Notes: generated by a model from the sequence alone, not told the origin. A stretch of 6,684 bases of DNA from Clostridia bacterium (GCA_017559555.1 JAFYRH010000224.1:1-6684), one strand, 5' to 3'; positions 1 to 6,520 are shown, counted from the first letter of the stretch. Numbers and translations are program-made.

Positions 1-990
1 ATGCGTGCAGGCAACAGCTACTGTTGCTACGCAAACGGTGTAGACTCTGCTGCGGGATTTGTTATGAAGCCCTTGCAGGTTAACACTATTTTGGATTTGA
101 TCATCAACGATCGAGTAATCGAAGTTCCCGATTCCGTTGTGCTCAAGGGCTCCGGTCCTCACGGAGATTACGGTGCACTGTATAACATTTATTACGAGTT
201 CACGTTTGAGAACATTGCTCTTGATCCGGGTGAGAACAAAATCAAGATCAAGTTCAAAAACAGCACAAACGGTTCGGCAAATCTTTGGGGCGAGTCTCCT
301 TCCACAATGAACATCGACTACATTAACGTTGATACCGTAGGTAACGAAATTCCCGATGATTTTGTCATTGATAAGATTGAAATCGCTTCTTGCAACGTAC
401 AAGTAAACCAACGCTTCGACCGTGTTAAACCCATGGTTTATGCTGTTCTTGAAAACGGAACCAAGGTTATGGTTTCTCAAGATCTCTTTAACATCTCGGT
501 AACCGGTGGCGAAGAGGGAGCAACCCGTATTACGTATGGCAAATACACCGTTACGGCAACGCTCAAGAGTAATCCCGAAGTTAAGGCCACCAAAGACATC
601 GAATCTATTGGCGTTAAGGTTTACAATGTAACACTTGAGCAAGAGGATGATAAGGTTTACTATGTATTCAGAGGTACCTATTACGGTTGCACGGCTGAGG
701 ATATGCAATTCTTTGACGGCACCAAAACGTATGACCTGATTACCGAATTTACAGACACAACCGTTATGTTTAAAATTGACGTTACCTCGTTGCCTGCGGA
801 CGTAACGATTTACCCGCACCTCAAGGTTCAAGGCGTCAACTATTACAACGGCGGCAACAATGAAAACGGCGATATTTTGGGCAGTGACCTCTCGTTTATC
901 GATAACCAATCCGTTACCTTTAATGGCTTGGTTTACAAAATTGTGAGAGCATACAGTATGCCCACGCTTCAAATTTCCAAAGCGGAATAA
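1..990 (+). CDS. Modular, probably secreted carbohydrate-binding protein (3' end, 5' partial)
   Basis: The reading frame is open from the first base and no ribosome binding site can be seen, so the ATG at position 1 is probably internal and the gene starts upstream. Three parts are visible in the 329 residues. Residues 1-112 look like the end of a beta-sandwich carbohydrate-binding module of the CBM6/CBM35 type: a loop with G-E-N-K-I-K-I-K-F, then NLWGES and a closing strand MNIDYINV. Residues 122-205 resemble a bacterial Ig-like domain, with alternating strands ending in GKYTVTATLKS. Residues 206-329 form another beta-rich, aromatic domain rich in Y, N and D that I cannot name. There is no LPXTG sorting signal, dockerin or C-terminal membrane helix, so anchoring, if any, lies elsewhere. 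No catalytic residues can be assigned. The full protein is probably an extracellular glycan-active enzyme or adhesin, but that is inference. A strong terminator follows 11 bp after the stop, so this gene ends its own transcript. Confidence 0.7.
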   Translation: MRAGNSYCCYANGVDSAAGFVMKPLQVNTILDLIINDRVIEVPDSVVLKGSGPHGDYGALYNIYYEFTFENIALDPGENKIKIKFKNSTNGSANLWGESPSTMNIDYINVDTVGNEIPDDFVIDKIEIASCNVQVNQRFDRVKPMVYAVLENGTKVMVSQDLFNISVTGGEEGATRITYGKYTVTATLKSNPEVKATKDIESIGVKVYNVTLEQEDDKVYYVFRGTYYGCTAEDMQFFDGTKTYDLITEFTDTTVMFKIDVTSLPADVTIYPHLKVQGVNYYNGGNNENGDILGSDLSFIDNQSVTFNGLVYKIVRAYSMPTLQISKAE

Positions 991-1001
991 ATAAGCACTC
1001 C

Positions 1002-1035
1002 AAAGCCCACCTTGCCCGGCGAGGTGGGCTTTTTT
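1002..1035 (+). terminator. Rho-independent terminator of the upstream gene
   Basis: A perfect 11-bp stem pairs 1002-1012 (AAAGCCCACCT) with 1022-1032 (AGGTGGGCTTT) around a 9-base loop. The run of six T at 1030-1035 overlaps the base of the stem. It sits just after the stop codon at 988-990 and before the promoter of the GH3 gene, so it separates the two transcription units. Confidence 0.93.
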
Positions 1036-1060
1036 ATGTCTTTGGGGCGGCGAAAAATTT

Positions 1061-1083
1061 TTATCTTGCAATATGCAAGATAA
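1061..1083. promoter_or_regulatory. Perfect inverted repeat over the -35 box, putative operator
   Basis: Arms TTATCTTGCA (1061-1070) and TGCAAGATAA (1074-1083) are exact reverse complements with a 3-base centre, ATA. The repeat covers the whole -35 hexamer and the first 12 bases of the spacer. A dimeric repressor bound here would block RNA polymerase. It has no U-tract and lies upstream of the predicted start site, so it is unlikely to be a terminator. The cognate regulator is not in the window and the sequence does not match an operator I can name with confidence. Confidence 0.65.
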
Positions 1084-1094
1084 TGTGATATAAT
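1066..1094 (+). promoter_or_regulatory. Sigma-A type promoter of the GH3-glf-GT2 operon
   Basis: The -35 element TTGCAA (1066-1071) and the -10 element TATAAT (1089-1094) are 17 bp apart. TGA directly before the -10 (1086-1088) gives an extended -10 TGn motif. Transcription should start near 1101, leaving a leader of about 45 bases. The -35 box and half the spacer lie within a perfect inverted repeat, which suggests the promoter is controlled. No other promoter-like site or terminator is evident before 5678, so this probably drives all three genes. Confidence 0.82.
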
Positions 1095-1135
1095 ATATGC
1101 AACACGCATCGCTTTTGTAAAAAAACGATCCAAAC

Positions 1136-1140
1136 GGAGG
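1136..1140 (+). promoter_or_regulatory. Ribosome binding site that fixes the GH3 start
   Basis: GGAGG at 1136-1140 lies 5 bases before the ATG at 1146. An in-frame GTG begins at 1140, inside the GGAGG itself, and therefore cannot be the start used with this site. The ATG at 1146 is chosen. Confidence 0.88.
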
Positions 1141-1145
1141 TGCCT

Positions 1146-3557
1146 ATGAACGCACACGAACAAATCAAAAAACTGACACTTGAACAAAAGGCGGCTCTCC
1201 TGCAGGGTAAAACTGTTTGGACGACCTATGCTTTTGATCATGCCGATATTCCCGAAATCTTTTTGTCGGATGGCCCTCACGGGCTCCGTAAGCAGGCGGG
1301 TTCTGCCGATCACCTCGGTTTGAACGCGTCTATTCCTTCCACCTGTTTCCCCACCGCGGCAGGTATGGCGAACTCTTGGAATTTGGAGCTTGCCGAAGAG
1401 CTTGGCCGCACCCTGGGCGAGGAAGCGGCGGCAAATAACGTACACGTTGTACTCGGCCCCGGACTCAACGTTAAGCGCAGTCCTCTTTGTGGCCGTAACT
1501 TTGAATATTTCTCCGAGGATCCTTATCTTGCCGGCAAAATGGCGGCGGCATATATCAAGGGCATTCAAGCCAACGGTGTTGCGGCATGCCCCAAGCACTT
1601 TGCCGTCAACTCGCAGGAGCTTCGCCGTATGGCAATGGATTCGGTTCTCGATGAAAGAACCTTCCGTGAGATCTATCTCACAGGCTTTGAAATTGCCGTT
1701 AAGGAGGGCAAAGCCAAGAGCATTATGTCCTCTTACAATATGATCAACGGGACGTATGCCAACGAAAATGAGCACCTGCTCACCGACATTCTCCGCAAGG
1801 AGTGGGGCTTTGACGGCTTTGTAGTGACCGACTGGGGTGCTGACAACGACCACGTTGACGGTGTGAGAGCAGGCTCCAACCTTGTTATGCCCGCTCCCGG
1901 AGCGGATTGTGCATTGCAGCTCGTTCAAGCCGTAAAAGAGGGTAAAATCGACGAGAGCGTATTGGACGAACGTTTGGCAGAATTGCTTGGCGTTATCAAT
2001 TCCACGTCGAAAGCGGTTGAGGGCGCGCCCAAGACCTTTGATGTCGATGCACACCATGCCATTGCCCAAAAGTGTGCAGCCGAGAGCATTGTGCTGTTGG
2101 AAAACGACGGCATTCTTCCTCTCAAGCCTCAAGCAAAGGTTGCTGTTATCGGGGACTTTGCAAAGGCACCTCGCTATCAAGGTGCAGGTTCCTCGCAGGT
2201 CAATCCTACAAAGCTGGATAACCTCTATGATTGCTTAACCGCGGCAGGTGTCGAAATTACCGCATATGCGCAAGGCTTTAACCGTCGCAATCCTGCTCCC
2301 GAGCAAAAGCTCATCGACGAGGCGGTAGAAGTTGCAAAGGGTGCCGAAACCGTTCTTTTGTGCGTCGGTCTTGATGAAATTCTCGAGTCTGAGGGTATGG
2401 ACCGCTTGCACATGGAATTGAGCCGTTCTCAACAAGAACTGATCAAAGCCGTTTGCGCGGTCAACAAAAATATTATTCTTGTTCTTTCCGGCGGAGCTCC
2501 CTTCGTTATGCCCGAAGCGGGAACCTACCGTGCCGCTATTCACGGTTATCTTGGAGGTCAAGCAGGTGCCGGTGCTATGGCAGATGCCATTTTCGGCAAG
2601 ATTAACCCCTCGGGCAAGCTCAACGAAACTTGGCCTCTCTCCTTGGAGGACGTTTCCGCAACGCCTTATTTCCCGAGCAAAGAGCGCACTGCCGAATACC
2701 GCGAGGGCCTCTATATTGGTTACCGTTATTTCGAGAGCGCAGGCGTTCCCGTGCGCTATCCCTTTGGCTACGGATTGAGCTACACAAGCTTTGCATATAG
2801 CAATATCGAAGCAAGCGAAAAGGGCGTTTCTTTCACCGTTACCAACACAGGTGACTGTGACGGTGCCGAAGTTGCACAACTTTACGTTTTCTGCAAGAAT
2901 AGCGGCGTTTACCGCTCCGAAAAGGAACTCAAGGGCTTTGCAAAGGTGTTCCTCAAGGCAGGCGAGAGTCAACATGTAACCATCGCGTTTGATGACAAGA
3001 CCTTCCGTTACTTCGATACCACTGACAACGCGTGGGCGGTTGAGGATGCCGATTATGACATCTGTATTGCCAAGAACGCACACGAGGTTGTTCTCTCAAG
3101 CGTGCTGCACGTAGCAGGCAAAAAAGCAAACGACAACGCCCCCGCGTGCTACAAGACAGCAGATATCAAAAACGTGACAGATAGCGATTTTGAGGCTTTG
3201 TTGGGCCATGCTATCCCCGATGGTAAGTGGAGCGGTGAAATCACCGAAAACGATGCTCTTTGTCAGCTCTATTATGCAAAGGGTGCGTTTGCACGCTTCC
3301 TGTGTCGCATTTTGACCTCCCTCAAGGAAAAGGCGGATGCCAAGGGTGAGCCCAATTTGAACATTATGTTCATTTGTAACATGCCCATTCGTGCCATTGC
3401 CAAATTCTCCAACGGTTTGGTTTCCAAAAAGATGACCGAGGACATTCTCCTGATGTGCAACGGTCACTTCTGGCGCGGACTTGGCAGACTGATTGTTGAT
3501 TTCTTTAAAAATCTCGGCAGAAGCTCTAAATTCAACAAATCCCTCAAGGGAGAATAA
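1146..3557 (+). CDS. Glycoside hydrolase family 3 (beta-glucosidase-like) with C-terminal tail
   Basis: This 803-residue enzyme should hydrolyse terminal beta-linked sugars with retention. No signal peptide is present, so it acts in the cytoplasm on imported glycosides. The N-terminal barrel spans about residues 8-290. It carries SDGPHGLR (41-48), GRNFEYFSEDP (116-126), the KH pair at 150-151 and VVTDWGA, whose Asp229 is the expected nucleophile. The second, alpha/beta domain (about 313-540) includes SIVLLENDGILPL and ESEGMDR; by comparison with characterised GH3 enzymes, Glu416 is the likely acid/base. There is no PA14 insertion. A fibronectin III-like domain follows at about 568-655. A further 147 residues (657-803) form an extra tail with two amphipathic, aromatic and basic helices, near 711-734 and 774-792. 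Exact specificity (glucoside, xyloside, arabinoside, galactoside) cannot be read from sequence. It is the first gene of the operon, and its last codons contain the ribosome binding site of glf. Codon use matches its neighbours. Confidence 0.95.
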   Translation: MNAHEQIKKLTLEQKAALLQGKTVWTTYAFDHADIPEIFLSDGPHGLRKQAGSADHLGLNASIPSTCFPTAAGMANSWNLELAEELGRTLGEEAAANNVHVVLGPGLNVKRSPLCGRNFEYFSEDPYLAGKMAAAYIKGIQANGVAACPKHFAVNSQELRRMAMDSVLDERTFREIYLTGFEIAVKEGKAKSIMSSYNMINGTYANENEHLLTDILRKEWGFDGFVVTDWGADNDHVDGVRAGSNLVMPAPGADCALQLVQAVKEGKIDESVLDERLAELLGVINSTSKAVEGAPKTFDVDAHHAIAQKCAAESIVLLENDGILPLKPQAKVAVIGDFAKAPRYQGAGSSQVNPTKLDNLYDCLTAAGVEITAYAQGFNRRNPAPEQKLIDEAVEVAKGAETVLLCVGLDEILESEGMDRLHMELSRSQQELIKAVCAVNKNIILVLSGGAPFVMPEAGTYRAAIHGYLGGQAGAGAMADAIFGKINPSGKLNETWPLSLEDVSATPYFPSKERTAEYREGLYIGYRYFESAGVPVRYPFGYGLSYTSFAYSNIEASEKGVSFTVTNTGDCDGAEVAQLYVFCKNSGVYRSEKELKGFAKVFLKAGESQHVTIAFDDKTFRYFDTTDNAWAVEDADYDICIAKNAHEVVLSSVLHVAGKKANDNAPACYKTADIKNVTDSDFEALLGHAIPDGKWSGEITENDALCQLYYAKGAFARFLCRILTSLKEKADAKGEPNLNIMFICNMPIRAIAKFSNGLVSKKMTEDILLMCNGHFWRGLGRLIVDFFKNLGRSSKFNKSLKGE

Positions 3558-3561
3558 GACT

Positions 3562-4662
3562 ATGAAGTATGATTATTTGATTGTAGGGGCAGGACTGTTT
3601 GGCGCAACCTTTGCACAAAAGGCAAAGGAAGCAGGCAAACGCGTTCTTGTTATCGACAAACGCAACCACGTAGGCGGTAACATTTACACCGAGGAAGTGG
3701 AGGGCATTCAGGTGCACAAATACGGTGCGCACATCTTTCACACCAACGACCGCCGCGTGTGGGAGTACGTCAACCGATTTGCCGAATTCAACCGCTACAC
3801 CAACTCACCTATGGCGAATTATCACGGCGAGCTTTATTCTTTGCCCTTCAATATGCTCACCTTTAACAAAATGTGGGGCGTGGTAACACCCGACGAGGCA
3901 AAGGCGAAAATCGAGGAACAACGCAAGGCGAGCGGTATTGAAGATCCTCAAAACCTCGAGGAACAAGCCATCAGCTTGGTGGGCACCGATATTTACGAAA
4001 AGCTGATTAACGGATATACGCAAAAGCAATGGGGCAGACCCTGCCGCGAGCTTCCTGCGTTTATCATCAAACGCCTGCCCGTGAGATTTACTTATGACAA
4101 CAACTATTTCAACGCGCTCTACCAAGGCATTCCCACAGAGGGTTACACCGCTATGGTGGAAAAAATGCTTGAGGGTGTGGAGGTTCGTTTGGGTGTCGAT
4201 TACCTCGAAAATCGCGACACGTATAGCAAAATCGCCGCAAAAACCGTATATACGGGCGCGCTTGATGCGTATTTCGATTATTGCTACGGCCCTCTCAATT
4301 ACCGCAGTATTCGTTTTGAAACCGAGGTGCTGGATACCGAAAATTATCAAGGCAATGCCGTCATCAATTACACCGATTCCGAAACACCTTACACACGAAT
4401 TATCGAGCACAAGCACTTTGTGTTTGGCACACAGCCCAAAACGGTTATCTCGCGCGAGTACAGCCAAGAATGGACGCTTGGCATCGAGCCCTATTATCCC
4501 ATCAATGATGAACCCAACAATGCGCTTTGTGAAAAATACAAAACGCTGGCGCAAAAAGAAGAAAACGTTATTTTTGGCGGACGCCTTGGGCAGTACCGCT
4601 ACTACGATATGGACGCGGTGATTTTATCCGCATTGGATGCCGCAGAAAAGGAGTTTGAATGA
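3562..4662 (+). CDS. glf: UDP-galactopyranose mutase
   Basis: This FAD-dependent cytoplasmic enzyme interconverts UDP-galactopyranose and UDP-galactofuranose, supplying galactofuranose for surface glycans. The 366-residue length is the usual one for bacterial Glf. Visible signatures are the N-terminal dinucleotide fold with GAGLFG (9-14) and the acidic/basic end of the second strand, VIDKRNHVGGN (30-40). Others are KYGAHIFHT (53-61), GYTQKQWGRP (151-160), RLPVRF (171-176), PYTRI (276-280) and the C-terminal FAD motif GGRLGQYRYYDMD (339-351). Arg175 and Arg279 match the two arginines known to bind the substrate diphosphate in Klebsiella Glf. The ATG at 3562 is chosen because the homologous fold begins there and AGGGAGA at 3547-3553 lies 8 bases upstream. 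A longer frame from 3493 only reads through the end of the GH3 gene. It starts 4 bp after the GH3 stop and overlaps the next gene by 4 bp, so it is certainly co-transcribed and probably translationally coupled. Confidence 0.97.
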   Translation: MKYDYLIVGAGLFGATFAQKAKEAGKRVLVIDKRNHVGGNIYTEEVEGIQVHKYGAHIFHTNDRRVWEYVNRFAEFNRYTNSPMANYHGELYSLPFNMLTFNKMWGVVTPDEAKAKIEEQRKASGIEDPQNLEEQAISLVGTDIYEKLINGYTQKQWGRPCRELPAFIIKRLPVRFTYDNNYFNALYQGIPTEGYTAMVEKMLEGVEVRLGVDYLENRDTYSKIAAKTVYTGALDAYFDYCYGPLNYRSIRFETEVLDTENYQGNAVINYTDSETPYTRIIEHKHFVFGTQPKTVISREYSQEWTLGIEPYYPINDEPNNALCEKYKTLAQKEENVIFGGRLGQYRYYDMDAVILSALDAAEKEFE

Positions 4663-5678
4663 GCCAACAAAAGCTATTAACGGTTACGGTTCCGTGTTAT
4701 AATTCCGAAGCCTATATGAGAGGCTGTGTTGATAGCCTTCTTGTGGGCGGAGAGCGCGTAGAAATCATCATCATCGACGACGGTTCCACCGATGCTACGG
4801 GTGCTATTGCCGACGAATACGCAGCCAAATATCCCACCATCGTTAAGGTTGTTCATCAAGAGAACGGCGGACACGGTGAGGGCATCAATCAAGGCGCAAA
4901 AAACGCAACGGGCATCTATTTTAAGGTGGTAGACAGCGACGACAAGATGAGCGGGGATTTTCCTGCATTCCTTGACGCTCTCGAGCAATGCGAGCGCGAG
5001 GGCGGTGTCGATTTGGCAGTAACCAATTATTACTACGTACATACCGACGGTGTTGGCGACCGTTCCATCGATTATTCGAGTGTTTTGCCAAAGAACCGCA
5101 TTTTTGAATGGAAGGATACCAAGCGTTTCCGTTTGCATCAAATGCTTACCATTCATTCAAGCACTATGCGTACCTCTCTTGTTAAGGCGTGGGATGAACC
5201 CTTGCCGCGCAAGATATTCTACGAAGATAACTTGATGATCTGCAAGACCTTGCCGCGCGTGAAGAAAATGTATTATTTCCCTCACGACCTCTACCGCTAT
5301 TGGATCGGACGTCCCGATCAATCTGTGCAAGAGGCGGCTGTGACCAAGCGTTACACGCACCAGCTGTTGGTTTGTGAAAAGAGCTTTGAGGCTTGCGATC
5401 TTGATAACATCAAGGAACCTATGCTCAAAAAGTATTTGCGCCACGAGCTGTTCATGCTCTTTGGTATTGGAATTATGTTCACACGCTTGAACAAATCCGA
5501 CGAGGCAGATGCCAATCTTGAGGCGATGTGGAACAACTGCAAAAAGAATAACTACAAATGGGGCAGACATTTCCGCAACCGCACCCCTCTTGCCGTTATT
5601 TGCATTGGCGGTAAATTCGGCAGAGCCGTTGCGATTTTCTTCTACCGTGTAGCAAATAAAATTGTTCGATTTAATTAA
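4659..5678 (+). CDS. Glycosyltransferase family 2 protein
   Basis: This 339-residue enzyme has a GT-A fold that transfers a sugar from a nucleotide donor at the cytoplasmic face of the membrane. The opening TVTVPCYNSEAYM (8-20) and EIIIIDDGSTD (35-45) form the nucleotide-binding core. VVDSDD (90-95) supplies the DXD-type metal and diphosphate site, and FYEDN (187-191) carries the likely catalytic acidic pair. The C-terminal part (about 230-339) is helical and basic, and residues 311-336 are hydrophobic enough to associate with a membrane. There are no clear paired transmembrane helices, so it is unlike a typical GtrB or dolichol-phosphate-type synthase. The ATG overlaps the glf stop as ATGA, and AAAAGGAG (4646-4653) lies 5 bases upstream. 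Coupling to glf makes UDP-galactofuranose a plausible donor, but this is inference from context; donor and acceptor cannot be read from sequence. A terminator follows directly after the stop. Confidence 0.92.
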   Translation: MSQQKLLTVTVPCYNSEAYMRGCVDSLLVGGERVEIIIIDDGSTDATGAIADEYAAKYPTIVKVVHQENGGHGEGINQGAKNATGIYFKVVDSDDKMSGDFPAFLDALEQCEREGGVDLAVTNYYYVHTDGVGDRSIDYSSVLPKNRIFEWKDTKRFRLHQMLTIHSSTMRTSLVKAWDEPLPRKIFYEDNLMICKTLPRVKKMYYFPHDLYRYWIGRPDQSVQEAAVTKRYTHQLLVCEKSFEACDLDNIKEPMLKKYLRHELFMLFGIGIMFTRLNKSDEADANLEAMWNNCKKNNYKWGRHFRNRTPLAVICIGGKFGRAVAIFFYRVANKIVRFN

Positions 5679-5730
5679 AAAAACAACAACCGCACACACG
5701 TTTTTAGCGTATGTGCGGTTGTTGTTTTTT
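5678..5730. terminator. Bidirectional terminator between convergent genes
   Basis: Bases 5678-5700 pair with 5708-5730 over 23 positions with a single C/A mismatch (5697/5711) around a 7-base loop. The core is CAACAACCGCACA against TGTGCGGTTGTTG. The stem is flanked by six A on the left and six T on the right, so each strand presents a hairpin followed by a U-tract. It begins inside the stop codon of the GT2 gene and ends 8 bp before the stop of the convergent gene, so it serves both. Confidence 0.93.
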
Positions 5731-5738
5731 AACACACG

Positions 5739-6320
5739 TTATGCGTTTTCGGCTTCTTTTTCGTTGTTTTTTACGTCGTTAAACACAATTTTGTTTACGA
5801 TGAAGAATACCACCATCGAAACGCCGCCGTTCAGAACAGTGGTGCCGATGTTGTAAAGCCAACCGGGAACAAAGGTGCCTGCAACAGCTACCCAAATGCA
5901 GTTGATAGAGTTTACTACGCAAGTAACAACGCAAAATGCCAACAGGTACCACGCACCTTGGTAAAGCATATTGCCGTTGGATCGGAAGACGTATTTTCTT
6001 TGAATGAAGAAGTTGATGACCTCACCAATCACCATTGCAATCATGTATGCGGTGAAGTAAGAAATGCCGCCTTGCTCGGCTCCGTAGCCGATGATGTACC
6101 ATTTGAACTCGATACCAAGGAGTGTTAAATCGATTCCCGGAAAACCGAAATCTCGATTCCCCATAAAGGCAAATGCTGCCGGCAAAAAGGTCAAAATCAA
6201 ATATTTGAAAATCGTGATCAAATTGCTGACAATGATGAAAAGTCCACCCTCGCGCACCCATACCGAAAGCTTAGGGTGTTTTGCGGCAAAGTCGTTCCAA
6301 ATCTGTTTCAGTTTTTGCAT
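5739..6320 (-). CDS. GtrA-like four-helix membrane protein
   Basis: This 193-residue integral membrane protein resembles the GtrA family, whose members are linked to moving or presenting lipid-linked sugars such as undecaprenyl-phosphate glucose. Four hydrophobic helices are visible near residues 25-50, 84-106, 118-147 and 153-180. The stretch NFFIQRKYVFR (103-113), after the second helix, matches the conserved basic N-x-x-x-x-R/K-x-x-V/T-F position of the family. The loop between helices 1 and 2 (about 52-83) is longer than in the usual 120-150 residue GtrA and contains GNRDFGFPGIDLTLLG. The tail after helix 4 is short and charged (NDVKNNEKEAENA). The ATG at 6318-6320 is supported by GAGGGGG (6332-6326 read on the minus strand), 5 bases upstream. 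It is convergent with the glycosyltransferase, so the two are not co-transcribed. The family call is from motif and topology; the substrate is unknown. Confidence 0.8.
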   Translation of the reverse strand: MQKLKQIWNDFAAKHPKLSVWVREGGLFIIVSNLITIFKYLILTFLPAAFAFMGNRDFGFPGIDLTLLGIEFKWYIIGYGAEQGGISYFTAYMIAMVIGEVINFFIQRKYVFRSNGNMLYQGAWYLLAFCVVTCVVNSINCIWVAVAGTFVPGWLYNIGTTVLNGGVSMVVFFIVNKIVFNDVKNNEKEAENA

Positions 6321-6351
6321 AGTTTCCCCCTCGAAAAAATCTTATGCCCTT

Positions 6352-6380
6352 ATAATACCACAAAGAGCGGAAAAAGGGAA
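6352..6380 (-). promoter_or_regulatory. Possible extended -10 promoter for the GtrA-like gene
   Basis: Reading the minus strand, TATTAT (6357-6352) is preceded by TGG (6360-6358), which fits an extended -10. A weak -35, TTCCCT (6380-6375), lies 17 bp upstream. Predicted transcription starts near 6345, giving a leader of about 25 bases with the ribosome binding site at its end. The poor -35 keeps this tentative. Confidence 0.45.
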
Positions 6381-6487
6381 GAGTTTTTTCATAAATCTTA
6401 CTTTTTTGAGCCAAATTGTTGCGGAAAGGGTGGGCAGGCGGCAAATTTTAGCCCGCGAAGATGTAAAAATGTGTAAAAAAATCCAAA

Positions 6488-6520
6488 ATGTGTGCGCGTA
6501 CGCGCATGCGTATGTGTACG
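6488..6520. repeat. 33-base alternating purine-pyrimidine tract with nested palindromes
   Basis: From 6488 to 6520 every even position is a purine and every odd one a pyrimidine, without a break; the run consists of TG, CG, CA and TA steps. Inside it, TGCGCGTACGCGCA (6493-6506) is a perfect 14-bp palindrome and CGCATGCG (6503-6510) a perfect 8-bp palindrome. Sequences of this kind can adopt left-handed Z-DNA or extrude a cruciform under negative supercoiling. It lies about 66 bp upstream of the -35 of the rightward promoter. A functional role is inference. Confidence 0.75.

Noticed and set aside
1140..1145. GTG at 1140 as an upstream start for the GH3 gene
   Set aside because: The GTG overlaps the GGAGG ribosome binding site, which is ideally spaced for the ATG at 1146.
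969..2180. 403-codon antisense open frame across the start of the GH3 gene, and similar long antisense frames at 2235-3083, 3096-3467, 3805-4554, 4677-5156 and 5157-5735
   Set aside because: All share codon boundaries with the sense gene, so they stay open simply because the sense genes rarely use TTA, CTA and TCA. None has a ribosome binding site or a recognisable protein, and the sense genes are clear.
3493..3561. N-terminal extension of Glf from 3493
   Set aside because: It lies inside the GH3 coding sequence and adds 23 residues before the normal dinucleotide-binding start; a good ribosome site precedes the ATG at 3562.
6342..6392. Short minus-strand frame MKKLFPFSALCGIIRA as a leader peptide of the GtrA-like gene
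   Set aside because: No convincing ribosome binding site precedes it and it starts upstream of the candidate promoter, so it would not be in the predicted transcript.
6432..6454. GGGC (6432-6435) and GCCC (6451-6454) as a terminator stem
   Set aside because: Only four pairs around a 15-base loop, with no T-run after either end; too weak to call.
5707..6516. GCGTATGTG shared by the terminator (5707-5715) and the alternating tract (6508-6516), as a repeat family
   Set aside because: Nine bases of simple alternating sequence in two places, in unrelated structures; chance similarity is the simplest explanation.
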